A DNA stretch of 64,000 bases from the NCBI RefSeq assembly GCF_013167895.1, contig NZ_BLWC01000001.1, forward strand, positions 496,001 to 560,000, given 5' to 3'. The translations under genes were made by a program, and so were the position numbers. Each line of letters begins with the position of its first letter. Position 1 is the first letter of the stretch. The DNA comes from Streptomyces fulvorobeus (lineage in GTDB: Bacteria; Actinomycetota; Actinomycetes; Streptomycetales; Streptomycetaceae). This document shows positions 26,290 to 34,677 of the stretch, one piece after another. A model generated the notes under the pieces. The model searched no databases. It had not been told where the DNA came from and saw nothing but the letters and a program-made list of their open reading frames with translations.

Positions 26290-26491
26290 TGCAGGTGAAG
26301 GGCGTCCCGCCGATCCGTTCGCGCCGCGGCCGGCGACGGCGGAAGCCCGGCAAGCTCCACGCCGACAAGGGCTACGACTACGCCCACCTGCGGCGATGGT
26401 CACGCGAACGCGGCGTCACCCACCGTATCGCCCGCAAGGGAGTCGAGCCCTCGCAACGGCTGGGCCGCCACCGCTGGACCGCCGAACGCAC
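26290..26491 (+). pseudogene. IS5-type transposase fragment
   Basis: The translation in the frame of 26295 contains GKLHADKGYDYAHLRRWSRE and RIARKGVEPSQRLGRHRWTA, followed by ERT. This is the C-terminal half of the DDE domain of IS5-family transposases, including the third acidic residue region. The N-terminal half with the first catalytic aspartate is absent, and after ERT the sequence loses the expected continuation. It is a dead remnant of an insertion sequence. With the adjacent dehydrogenase fragment and palindrome it marks an old insertion or deletion scar. Confidence 0.75.
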
Positions 26492-26595
26492 CTGCTTCGG
26501 CTACCAGGGCGGCGTCGGCGTTCCGTGTCGCAGTGGCGATCCGGACAAGAGAGAAGATGTGGGCAGCGGCTACCTACAGCCCCCTACAGCGCAGG

Positions 26596-26700
26596 TCACG
26601 GCTTGACGAGGACCTTGAGGCTCTTGTCGGCCATGTCCTGGTAGCTGGCCGGGACACCGTCGAGGTCGGCGGTCGCGCCGAAGACCTCTCCCGGATTGAT
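26596..26700 (-). pseudogene. 3' remnant of a zinc-type alcohol dehydrogenase
   Basis: The last ~34 codons (INPGEVFGATADLDGVPASY, then MADKSLKVLVKP) match the C-terminus of medium-chain zinc alcohol dehydrogenases. Upstream of this the frame runs into a 30-bp palindrome and non-homologous sequence, so all catalytic and NAD-binding parts are missing. It is best read as the leftover of a gene truncated during rearrangement. Confidence 0.7.
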
Positions 26701-26712
26701 GGTGCCATCTCG

Positions 26713-26742
26713 CCCGCCATCGCTGATATCAGCGATGGCGGG
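26713..26742. repeat. Perfect 30-bp palindrome
   Basis: CCCGCCATCGCTGAT (26713-26727) is followed without spacer by its exact inverse complement (26728-26742). It lies exactly where the alcohol dehydrogenase homology stops and near the transposase fragment, so it could be two joined ends of a lost element or the target of one. Confidence 0.7.
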
Positions 26743-26832
26743 AACGGCTATGGCGAACAGGCAGCACGGTGTGGAGCCGACGTGTGTCATGGACGGTGCA
26801 CCGCTCCGCCCGGCTCCCGAGGACGGGTGCGG

Positions 26833-26866
26833 CGGGAGCCCGCTCGCCGGAGCGAGCGGGCTCCCG
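26833..26866 (-). terminator. 15-bp hairpin after the aldo/keto reductase gene
   Basis: A perfect 15-bp stem (26833-26847 with 26852-26866) and a CGGA loop lie six bases beyond the stop of the minus-strand reductase gene. Confidence 0.85.
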
Positions 26867-26872
26867 TGCCGG

Positions 26873-27868
26873 TCACCAGCGGTGGTGGACCTGGGTGCGG
26901 ACGCGCCGGTCGTACAGGTCGGCGATCGCGTCGAGGACGTGCGGCGGGAGTGCCGGGTCGGCGGCGGCCGCCGCGTTCGCGCGGGCCTGCTCGGGGGAAC
27001 GGGCTCCTGGGATCACGCTCGTCACGCCCGGCTGCTGGATGATCCAGCGCAGCGCCGTCCGCGCGGGTGTGCTGTCCGCCGCGGCCAGGGCGCTGAACTC
27101 GGCGGCCGCTTCGACGCCCGTCGCGAAGTCGACTCCGGAGAAGGTCTCCCCCTGGTCGAACGCCTCGCCGTGCCGGTTGTACGTGCGGTGGTCGTCGGCG
27201 GCGAAGACGGTCTCCGAGGTGTACCTGCCCGCCAGCAGGCCGGAGGCGAGCGGAACGCGGGCGATGACGGCGACCCCCGCCTCGGCGGCGGCCGGAAGGA
27301 CGGCCTCGAGGGGCTTCGTCCGGAAGGCGTTGAGGATGATCTGCACACTCGCAGTTCCCGGCCGTGCGATGGCGGTGAGCGCCTCTGCGCATGTCTCGAC
27401 GCTGACGCCGTAGGCGGCGATCCGCTCCTCCGCGACGAGGGTGTCCAGCGCGTCGAACACCTCGTCCGAGGAGTACACGGAGGTCGGCGGGCAGTGCAAC
27501 TGCACCAGATCCAGGACGTCGGTGCCGAGGTTCGCGCGGGACCGGTCGGCCCAGGCCCTGAAGTTGTCCAGCACGTAGCTCTCGGGGACCTGGTCGGCAC
27601 GACGGCCCATCTTGGTGGCCACGAGGACGTCGGCGTCGGGACGTTCCTTCAGATAACGGCCGATGAGCTGTTCGCTGCGCCCGTCACCGTAGACGTCTGC
27701 CGTGTCGAAGAAGGTGACGCCCGCCTCGACCGCGGCGTCGAGGACAGCGATCGCGTCCTCCTCGCGCACGTCGCCCCAGTCCGCGCCGAGCTGCCAGGTG
27801 CCCAGTCCCACGACGGAAACGCTTCGGCCCGTCCTGCCACAAACCCGCTGTTCCATGGGAATCATCAT
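26873..27868 (-). CDS. Aldo/keto reductase
   Basis: A 331-residue NADPH-dependent oxidoreductase of the (beta/alpha)8 AKR superfamily. The catalytic tetrad is visible: Asp and Tyr in FFDTADVYGDG, Lys in VATKMG and His in LVQLHCPP. The cofactor-binding end is SVIPGARSPEQARAN. The start chosen is the ATG at 27868, which has an AGGA site eight bases upstream; ATGs at 27865 and 27856 are alternatives, and the longer open frame to 27976 has no support. Substrate is unknown. It diverges from the MHS transporter gene. Confidence 0.88.
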   Translation of the reverse strand: MMIPMEQRVCGRTGRSVSVVGLGTWQLGADWGDVREEDAIAVLDAAVEAGVTFFDTADVYGDGRSEQLIGRYLKERPDADVLVATKMGRRADQVPESYVLDNFRAWADRSRANLGTDVLDLVQLHCPPTSVYSSDEVFDALDTLVAEERIAAYGVSVETCAEALTAIARPGTASVQIILNAFRTKPLEAVLPAAAEAGVAVIARVPLASGLLAGRYTSETVFAADDHRTYNRHGEAFDQGETFSGVDFATGVEAAAEFSALAAADSTPARTALRWIIQQPGVTSVIPGARSPEQARANAAAAADPALPPHVLDAIADLYDRRVRTQVHHRW

Positions 27869-28081
27869 AGGACTGATCCTGTCGGCGTCCGGCGGGGCGG
27901 TGCCCCTATGCCTTTGGTTGTCTTCGGTCAGCGGAGTCCGCTCCGCACCACCTCCCCGTAGCGCCCGCCCGCACACGCGCCACCAGAACTATGGTGTCCC
28001 GCCACATACGCCCCTGACCTGCCCCTTCCTACGGTATGGCGACACAGCAACGTCCCCGCCGAACGTCCGGAAGTGGTACCC

Positions 28082-29470
28082 ATGGCCGCCCCAGCAACCG
28101 CTCCCCCGCCCGCCACGAAGCTGCGGCGGATCGTCGCCGCGAGTCTCGTCGGCACCACCATCGAGTGGTACGACTTCTTCCTGTACGGATCGGCGGCCGC
28201 GCTGGTCTTCAACAAGCTGTTCTTCCCCGACTCCGACCCGCTCGTCGGTACTCTGCTCTCCTTCCTCACGTACGCGGTCGGCTTCGCCGCCCGGCCCCTG
28301 GGTGCTCTGGTGTTCGGGCACTACGGCGACCGGCTCGGGCGCAAGAAGCTGCTGGTGCTGAGTCTGCTGCTGATGGGTGGCGCGACGTTCTGCATCGGGC
28401 TGCTGCCGACGCACGCCGCCATCGGCTCCGCCGCACCGGCTCTGCTCACCGTCCTGCGCCTGGTGCAGGGCTTCGCCCTCGGAGGCGAGTGGGGCGGGGC
28501 CGTGCTGCTCGTGTCGGAGCACGGCGACGCCAAGCGGCGTGGCTTCTGGGCCTCCTGGCCGCAGACCGGGGCTCCGGCGGGCCAGTTGCTGGCGACCGGG
28601 GTGCTCTCCGCGCTGACGGCGCTGATGTCGGAGTCGGCGTTCCTGGCCTGGGGCTGGCGCATTCCCTTCCTGCTCTCGGGTGTGCTGGTGCTCCTCGGCC
28701 TGTGGATTCGTCTCTCTGTCGATGAATCACCTGTGTTCAAGGCCGCTCTGGCCCAGGCGTCAGCGCGCGAGGCCACCAGCGCGAAGGCCGAGAAGATGCC
28801 TCTGGTCGCCGTGTTCCGCCACCACTGGCGGGACGTGCTGATCGCCATGGGCGCGCGGATGGCGGAGAACATCAGCTACTACGTGATCACGGCGTTCATC
28901 CTGGTGTACGCGACGGTGGCGGCGGACATGAGCAGGCAGACGGCGCTCAACGCCGTACTGGTCGCCTCCGCCGTGCACTTCGTGGTGATTCCGTTGTGGG
29001 GCGCGCTGTCCGACCGGATCGGGCGCAGGCCGGTCTATCTCGTCGGTGCGGTCGGCGTGGGGTTGTGGATGTTCCCGTTCTTCGCCCTGATCGACACCGG
29101 GAGCTTCGGGAACCTGCTGCTCGCCATCACGGTGGGGCTCGTCTTCCACGGTGCGATGTACGCCCCGCAGGCGGCCTTCTTCTCCGAGATGTTCGCGACG
29201 CGCATGCGGTACTCGGGCGCTTCCATCGGTTCCCAGTTCTCGTCGGTCGCGGCCGGTGCTCCGGCGCCGCTGATCGCCACCGCGCTGCTCGACCACTACG
29301 GCACGGCGACGCCCATCGCCCTGTACGTCATCGCGGCCGCGCTGCTCACCATGGTGGCGATCGTCTGCGCCAAGGAGACCCGCAACCGGGATCTGTCGGA
29401 GGTCGGGGCGGAGCCCGGCGGGACACCGGCTCCGCAGGCCGCGGTGACCGCCGACGCCCGCGGCGTCTGA
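28082..29470 (+). CDS. MFS transporter, metabolite:H+ symporter (MHS) family
   Basis: A 462-residue twelve-helix proton symporter. The MHS signatures are clear: GTTIEWYDFFLYGSAAALVF in helix 1, the motif GHYGDRLGRKKLL between helices 2 and 3, and RLVQGFALGGEWGGAVLL in helix 4. Relatives import shikimate, proline/betaine, alpha-ketoglutarate or citrate-like acids; the substrate here cannot be read from sequence. The ATG at 28082 with GGAAG upstream is preferred over a GTG three codons earlier. It stands alone, ending in a hairpin shared with the convergent NUDIX gene. Confidence 0.92.
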   Translation: MAAPATAPPPATKLRRIVAASLVGTTIEWYDFFLYGSAAALVFNKLFFPDSDPLVGTLLSFLTYAVGFAARPLGALVFGHYGDRLGRKKLLVLSLLLMGGATFCIGLLPTHAAIGSAAPALLTVLRLVQGFALGGEWGGAVLLVSEHGDAKRRGFWASWPQTGAPAGQLLATGVLSALTALMSESAFLAWGWRIPFLLSGVLVLLGLWIRLSVDESPVFKAALAQASAREATSAKAEKMPLVAVFRHHWRDVLIAMGARMAENISYYVITAFILVYATVAADMSRQTALNAVLVASAVHFVVIPLWGALSDRIGRRPVYLVGAVGVGLWMFPFFALIDTGSFGNLLLAITVGLVFHGAMYAPQAAFFSEMFATRMRYSGASIGSQFSSVAAGAPAPLIATALLDHYGTATPIALYVIAAALLTMVAIVCAKETRNRDLSEVGAEPGGTPAPQAAVTADARGV

Positions 29471-29504
29471 CGGACTCCCCCACCGCGCCCGTTCGTGATA
29501 ACGC

Positions 29505-29541
29505 GAGGCCGCTCACCACCTCGACGGTGGTGGGCGGCCTC
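29505..29541. terminator. Bidirectional hairpin between MHS transporter and NUDIX genes
   Basis: A 16-bp stem (29505-29520 with 29526-29541) with one G-U pair and a TCGAC loop fills the gap between two convergent genes and abuts the NUDIX stop codon. It can end transcripts from both sides. Confidence 0.85.
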
Positions 29542-30015
29542 TCACGTGGTGCGCTGGAACCAGGTCGGTCCTTCGGTGAGGGACTGCTTGATCCGGAAGA
29601 GACTGAACTCGTTCATCGGCGGCAGCGCGTCGACAAAGAACCAGCCGACCTCGAGCGACTCGTCGTCGTTGACCCGTGCCTCCCCGCCGGTCGCCCGGCA
29701 GCGGAACGTGATGTCGAGGTACTGGCACCGGTCGCCGTTGGCGTACTGCACCGGCTTGAGCGCCTGGGTCAGCACCACCCGCTCCGCCACGCAGTGCACG
29801 GCCGTCTCCTCATACACCTCGCGTTCGGCGGTCGCCGCGGGCTCCTCCCCCGGCTCGCTGATACCGCCGATGACGGACCACCTGCCGGTGTCGGAGCGCC
29901 GTCCGAGGAGCACCCTGCCCTCGTCGTCGAAGACGATCGCGGTGACCCCGGGCAGGAGGAGGAGCTGGTGGCCCGCGGTCGCGCGGATGTCTCGGATGAA
30001 GTCGGGAGTGGCCAT
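29542..30015 (-). CDS. NUDIX hydrolase
   Basis: A 157-residue NUDIX pyrophosphohydrolase. The NUDIX box reads GGISEPGEEPAATAEREVYE followed by ETAV, at about residues 49-72, with the metal-binding REVYEE core intact. The beta-grasp-like surroundings (AIVFDDEGRVLLGRRSDTGR) are standard. Substrate is unknown; candidates are nucleoside diphosphate derivatives or oxidised nucleotides. It begins nine bases after the lnt stop and is probably cotranscribed with it, although a functional link is not obvious. Confidence 0.9.
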   Translation of the reverse strand: MATPDFIRDIRATAGHQLLLLPGVTAIVFDDEGRVLLGRRSDTGRWSVIGGISEPGEEPAATAEREVYEETAVHCVAERVVLTQALKPVQYANGDRCQYLDITFRCRATGGEARVNDDESLEVGWFFVDALPPMNEFSLFRIKQSLTEGPTWFQRTT

Positions 30016-30024
30016 GCGCCGAGC

Positions 30025-31701
30025 CTACGTGGCAGTGCCACCGGATTGAGGGGCCTGGGGCCCGGGGGCGGTGGAGCCGCGCAGCCTGCGGGCGCGTACG
30101 CCGCGCACCGTGACCCAGCCGAGGCCCGCCACGGCCAGCAGGGCGAGAACTCCCTCGGGCAGCGGACCCATCCGGGTCGCCGGGGTCAGCGAGGACCGCA
30201 GCGGCACCTCGTCGACCAGGGCCGCCGGGGTGAACATCTCCGTCTTCTCCACGATCGTCCCGTCCGGCCGGATCACGGCGCTGACGCCGCTGGTGACCGG
30301 CACGACGACGGAACGCCCGTGCTCGACGGCCCGTACCTGGCTCATCGCGAGCTGCTGGTACGTCATCTCGCTGCGGCCGAAGGTGGCGTTGTTGCTCGGT
30401 ACGGCGATGAGCTGCCCGCCGTTCGTGACGGTGTCGCGTACCGCGTCGTCGAACGCCGCCTCGTAACAGGTGACGAGCCCCACCTTCGTACCCGCCAGGT
30501 CGAACACGCCGACCTTCCTGCCGGGTCCGAAGTCCCGCTGCACCCGGTCGACGTCCTTGCTGAAGAGGCGGACGAAGGAGCGCATGGGCATGTACTCGCC
30601 GAACGGCTGGATGTGACGCTTGTCGTAGGTGGCGACGGGGCCGTCCGCCGGGTCCCACTTGATGAGGGTGTTGCGCAGGGGGCCCGTCTCCGGGGAGAGG
30701 ACGGCGCCGATGACGGTCGGGACGCCGATCGCCCTGACCGCGTCGTCGATCACGACGCGGGCGTCGGGGTTGCGGTAGGGGTCGAGGTCGGAGGAGTTCT
30801 CCGGCCACAGCACGAAGTCGGGCCGGGGGACCTTGCCGGCCGCCACCTCACGGGCGAGCTGTTCCGTGCGGCGGGCGTGGTTGTCCAGGACCGCTCGGCG
30901 CTGGGCGTTGAAGTCGAGGCCGAGGCGGGGCACGTTGCCCTGGATCGCGGCGACCGTGGCGGTGCCGTCCTGTGCCGAGGCGTCGACCAGGGGCAGCGTG
31001 GCGAACGCCGCCGCCACGGGTACGACGACGGTCGCCGCCGCGGCGGTGGCCGCGGCCCGGCGGACGGTGCCGGTGACGCGTCCCCTACGGATCTGGCGCA
31101 CCGTTTCGAGGAGTCCGAAGCCGCACAGCACCACCGCGAAGGAGAGCAGCGGGGTGCCGCCCAGTGCCGCGAGCGGGAGGAACACGCTGTCCGCCTGGCC
31201 GAAAGCGATCTTCCCCCACGGGAAGCCGCCGAACGGCACACGGGCCCGGAGCGCTTCGTCGAGCGTCCAGACGGCCGCGGCCCAGACGGGCCAGTACGGA
31301 AGACGGGTGACGGCACTGATCCCGACGCAGCCCACCGCGATGAAGAGCGCCTCCGCGGCGGCCAGCGCGAGCCAGGGCACCGGGCCGACCTCCTCGCCGG
31401 TCCAGTGCAGCAGCGGCAGCATGAAGCCGAGTCCCGCCAGGAGGCCGAGGCCGAACGCGGCCCGCAGCCGACGTCCGAGAAGGACCCAGCCAAGGAGGGC
31501 GAAACCAGGCAGCACCAGCCACCACAGGGGGCGCGGCGGGAAACTCGCGTACAGCAGCGCACCGGAGAGCGCGGCAGCGGCCGGGCGGACGAGCCGCGGC
31601 CACAGCCTTCGGCCGCCGGAGGCGGGGGCGGGCGGCGGTCCGTCTACGGAGGTGATGGTGGCGCTCACCTGGCGGAGTCTACGGCGGCGGTCCGCGGTCA
31701 C
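30025..31701 (-). CDS. lnt: Apolipoprotein N-acyltransferase
   Basis: A 558-residue integral membrane enzyme that N-acylates the lipid-modified cysteine of lipoproteins. About six N-terminal helices (LLYASFPPRPLWWLVLPGFA onwards) are followed by a nitrilase-like extracytoplasmic domain with the catalytic triad Glu301 (LWPENSS), Lys361 (TYDKRHIQPFGEY) and Cys412 (VTCYEAAF), then a final helix (LPEGVLALLAVAGLGWVTV). Numbering assumes the GTG at 31701; a GTG at 31668 is possible, and neither has a strong ribosome site. Streptomyces carry Lnt homologues, so N-acylated lipoproteins such as MalE here are expected. Confidence 0.92.
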   Translation of the reverse strand: MTADRRRRLRQVSATITSVDGPPPAPASGGRRLWPRLVRPAAAALSGALLYASFPPRPLWWLVLPGFALLGWVLLGRRLRAAFGLGLLAGLGFMLPLLHWTGEEVGPVPWLALAAAEALFIAVGCVGISAVTRLPYWPVWAAAVWTLDEALRARVPFGGFPWGKIAFGQADSVFLPLAALGGTPLLSFAVVLCGFGLLETVRQIRRGRVTGTVRRAAATAAAATVVVPVAAAFATLPLVDASAQDGTATVAAIQGNVPRLGLDFNAQRRAVLDNHARRTEQLAREVAAGKVPRPDFVLWPENSSDLDPYRNPDARVVIDDAVRAIGVPTVIGAVLSPETGPLRNTLIKWDPADGPVATYDKRHIQPFGEYMPMRSFVRLFSKDVDRVQRDFGPGRKVGVFDLAGTKVGLVTCYEAAFDDAVRDTVTNGGQLIAVPSNNATFGRSEMTYQQLAMSQVRAVEHGRSVVVPVTSGVSAVIRPDGTIVEKTEMFTPAALVDEVPLRSSLTPATRMGPLPEGVLALLAVAGLGWVTVRGVRARRLRGSTAPGPQAPQSGGTAT

Positions 31702-32000
31702 CGTAGGCCGGGACGGCGGGGTGGAGCCCTGGACGGCGCCGGTGGAGCCGGGTGGAACCTCGCCGCACCGGGTGCTCCTCCGGCAGGACGCCCTGACAAG
31801 GGCGAGGGACGACCTGCGGCTGGGCGGTGTGGGCCCGGACCGTTTCGGCGAGCTGAGCCCTACCGTCGGGAACGCCCTGAGCCTCGCTTCGGTGACGGCC
31901 GGGCGGGTCCGCTCGCCGGACCGGCCCCGGCGGCGCCCGCTCGGCGAGGACCCGGGCCGCCGGCCGGGTCAACGAAGGGGCGGGCGGCGATACCGGAGGC
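31702..32000. other. Region upstream of lnt without a supported gene
   Basis: A 299-base gap. The plus-strand frame here contains DALTRARDDLRLGGVGPDRF, which has a protein-like ring, but it has no start, no ribosome site and no recognised family. I treat it as noncoding or as an unrecognised remnant. It should contain the lnt promoter. Confidence 0.4.
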
Positions 32001-32567
32001 TCAGGCCCCCGTCGTCCGGGGCCCCGTCGTCGGCAGGTGCAGGCGGTCGCGGATGAACCGTACCGCCGCCTCCGCGTCGTCCACCGTGACCGTGAAGCTC
32101 CTCCCGTCGCCCAGCCTCAGCACCACGCCCTCACCCCTGCGCACCACCACGGCCGTGCCCTGCTGGGGGCGCCAGCGGTAGCCCCAGCCGCCCCACTGGC
32201 GCGGGGTGACCTCGGGCGCGTACTCCGCGCCCACGACATGCGTGAGCAGGATGCGCCGACGGGGCACGCCCATGTGTCCGCAGCGAACTTCGAGGGCGTC
32301 ACCGTCCACCCTGACGACCACGTGGACGAAGGCGAGGGTGCCGAAGAGGATGAGCAGTCCAGCGGCGATGCAGCCGATGACGGACATCAGCAGGGGGACG
32401 ATTCCCGACGTCCAGGCCGAGTCGACGGCGAGCTGGATGCCGAGGGCCACGCACCCGGCGCCCGCCACCGCGAGCAGCCACTGGGCCCGGTTGGTCGCGC
32501 GCCCGTGCCAGACCGTGGACGGGGCCTCGCTCGAACCGTGGCTGCCATTTCCGGTGTGGTCCCTCAT
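32001..32567 (-). CDS. Two-helix membrane protein with PH-like domain
   Basis: A 188-residue protein. A short polar N-terminus is followed by two membrane helices (AQWLLAVAGAGCVALGIQLAV and GIVPLLMSVIGCIAAGLLILF) and a ~100-residue cytosolic beta-rich domain (VVVRVDGDALEVRCGH; RRILLTHVVGAEYAPEVTP; GTAVVVRRGEGVVLRLGD; FTVTVDDAEAAVRFI). That strand pattern resembles bacterial PH-like domains attached to membrane anchors. Function is unknown. No good ribosome site precedes the ATG at 32567, so the start is uncertain. Confidence 0.75.
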   Translation of the reverse strand: MRDHTGNGSHGSSEAPSTVWHGRATNRAQWLLAVAGAGCVALGIQLAVDSAWTSGIVPLLMSVIGCIAAGLLILFGTLAFVHVVVRVDGDALEVRCGHMGVPRRRILLTHVVGAEYAPEVTPRQWGGWGYRWRPQQGTAVVVRRGEGVVLRLGDGRSFTVTVDDAEAAVRFIRDRLHLPTTGPRTTGA

Positions 32568-32637
32568 GTCGAGCAGCGTACGCAGATTCCGCGTGCCGGG
32601 GACGGGCCGTGCGCCCGGTCGGGAACCGGCCGGGCGG

Positions 32638-33423
32638 TCAGCGCACGGGGCTGAGCGCCTTCAGCAGGCGCCCTTGCGCGTAGGCCAGGGCGGCCTCCGG
32701 CAGCTCGGCGGGGCGCCCGCTGAGGATGACGGCGAGGGTGCCCGCCCGTTCGGCCGACAGGGGGGCGCCGCCACCGACGCGGCGCAGCGCCTGGGCGGCG
32801 ACGGCACCGGCTGATCCGTGCAGCGTGACGGGGGGCCGCCCGGCCCGCTGGACGGCGGCGCGGATGCGCTCGGCGACCAGTTCGTAGTGGGTGCAGCCGA
32901 GGACGACGGCCCGTACGTCCGATGGGGTGAGGGCCGCCGCCGCCGCGACGGCCCGGTCGATGGCGGCCTCGTCGGCGTGCTGGACGGCGTCGGCGAGGCC
33001 GGGGCAGGGCACCTCGGTGACGGCGACGGAGCCGGCGAAGTCACGGATCAGCGCGCGCTGGTACGGGCTGCCGGTGGTGGCCGGAGTGGCCCAGATGGCG
33101 ACGGGACCGCCGTCCGCCGCCGCCGGCTTGATCGCGGGCACGGTGCCGATGACCGGCAGCCCCGGCTCCAGTGCGGCGCGGAGCGCGGGCAGGGCGTGCA
33201 CGGAGGCGGTGTTGCAGGCGATGATCAGTGCGTCCGGCCGGTGCCGGGCCGCGGCGCGGGCCACGGCGAGCGCGCGTGCGGTCACGTCCTGCGCCGTACG
33301 GGGTCCCCAGGGCATGCCGTCCGGGTCGCTGGAGAGCACCAGATCGGCGTCCGGCCGCAGCCGGCGCACCGCCGCCGCCGTCGGGAGCAGGCCGATTCCG
33401 GAGTCCATCAGGGCGATCTTCAC
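32638..33423 (-). CDS. Aspartate/glutamate racemase-family protein
   Basis: A 261-residue protein of the glutamate racemase (MurI-like) fold. Both catalytic cysteine motifs are present: ALIIACNTASVHALPAL and VLGCTHYELVAERI, together with the N-terminal MDSGIGLLPTA loop carrying the conserved Asp and Ser. The likely reaction is racemisation of glutamate or aspartate. It is more divergent than housekeeping MurI (an Ala-rich C-terminus, and a DSGIG rather than DSGVGG loop), so a paralogue with a different role is possible. The GTG at 33423 is chosen because MKIALMDSG is the natural N-terminus. It diverges from the glycosyltransferase gene over 58 bases. Confidence 0.83.
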   Translation of the reverse strand: MKIALMDSGIGLLPTAAAVRRLRPDADLVLSSDPDGMPWGPRTAQDVTARALAVARAAARHRPDALIIACNTASVHALPALRAALEPGLPVIGTVPAIKPAAADGGPVAIWATPATTGSPYQRALIRDFAGSVAVTEVPCPGLADAVQHADEAAIDRAVAAAAALTPSDVRAVVLGCTHYELVAERIRAAVQRAGRPPVTLHGSAGAVAAQALRRVGGGAPLSAERAGTLAVILSGRPAELPEAALAYAQGRLLKALSPVR

Positions 33424-33481
33424 CCGGTCACCATAGTCGACACCCCTTGCGGCCCTCCGGAAGTGGGGCACACTTCGGCGG

Positions 33482-34662
33482 ATGAGCGCCGTTGCCTGGA
33501 TCGCCGTGGGTTCGCTGGTCGTGTGGGTGTGGCTGCTGCTGGGGCAGGGGTTCTTCTGGCGCACCGACCAGCGGCTTCCCCGGCGCACGGACCCCGCGCG
33601 CTGGCCGTCGGTGGCCGTGGTCGTCCCGGCCCGCGACGAGGCCGGGATGCTCCCCGTGAGCCTGCCGTCACTGCTGGCGCAGGACTATCCCGGGGAGGCG
33701 GAGATCTTCCTGGTGGACGACGGCAGCACGGACGGCACGGGTGATCTCGCGCGCAGGCTGTCCGTACGGTACGGCGGGCTGCCGCTCACGGTGTCCTCGC
33801 CCGGCGAGCCCGCGGCGGGCTGGACCGGCAAGCTGTGGGCCGTGCGGCACGGGATCGGCCTGGCCAGGGCCGGCGGGCCGGAGTTCCTGCTGCTCACGGA
33901 CGCCGACATCGCGCACGAGCCTGACAGCCTGCGGGAGCTGGTGGCCGCCGCGACCACGGGGACGGCGGACGGGTTCGACCTGGTCTCGCAGATGGCCCGG
34001 CTGCGGGTGGCCAGCGGCTGGGAGCGGCTGATCGTCCCGGCGTTCGTCTACTTCTTCGGGCAGCTCTATCCGTTCCGCCGGGTGAACCGGCCGGGCTCGG
34101 GGACCGCCGCAGCGGCGGGCGGCTGTGTGCTGCTGCGCACCGAGGCAGCCGAGCGGGCGCGCATCCCGGAGTCCATCCGGCAGGCGGTGATCGACGACGT
34201 GTCGCTGGCGCGTGCGGTGCGGCGGAGCGGGGGCCGGATCTGGCTGGGACTGGCGGAGCGGGTGGACAGTGTGCGCCCGTACCCCGGCTGGGAGATCTGT
34301 GGCGGATGGTGTCGCGGAGCGCGTACACCCAGTTGCGGCACAGCCCGCTGCTGCTCGCCGCGACGGTTCCCGGGCTGGCGCTCGTCTATCTCGGCCCGCC
34401 CGTCACGTTCGTCACCGGGCTGCTGACGGGCGGCGCGGTGGCCGCCTGGGCGGGAGGGGCGGCGTGGCTGGTGATGGCGGGGACGTACATGCCGATGCTG
34501 GCGTACTACCGGCAGTCGCTGTTGCTCGCGCCCCTGCTGCCGGTCACGGCGCTGCTCTATCTGCTGATGACGGTCGACTCGGCCGTGCAGCACCGCCGCG
34601 GGCGCGGGGCGGCCTGGAAGGGGCGTACGTACGCCCGGCCCGAGGCCGCACCGGACCGGTGA
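33482..34662 (+). pseudogene. HpnB-like GT2 glycosyltransferase, frameshifted
   Basis: A family-2 glycosyltransferase of the hopanoid-associated (HpnB) group, about 393 residues if repaired. An N-terminal helix is followed by SVAVVVPARDEAGMLPVSL, the nucleotide-sugar motif FLVDDGSTDGT and the metal-binding LLLTDADIAHEP, then membrane helices at the C-terminus (LLLAATVPGLALVYLGPPV, LLAPLLPVTALLYLL). The frame of 33482 is conserved to about 34281 and the rest continues in the frame of 34306. Adding one C to the run at 34282-34285 restores RPYPRLGDLWRMVSRSAY. The defect matches six others in this window, so the gene is probably intact in the organism. Confidence 0.85.
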
Positions 34663-34677
34663 GGCGGGCGGCGGGGC

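Noticed and set aside
28996..32181. A 1061-residue plus-strand open frame
   Set aside because: It runs through the MHS transporter in another frame and antisense to NUDIX and lnt, with Arg/Gly-rich low-complexity content and no family signature.
34306..34662. A separate small membrane-protein gene downstream of the glycosyltransferase
   Set aside because: Its sequence is the normal C-terminal membrane part of the HpnB-like glycosyltransferase displaced by a one-base frame change, not an independent gene.
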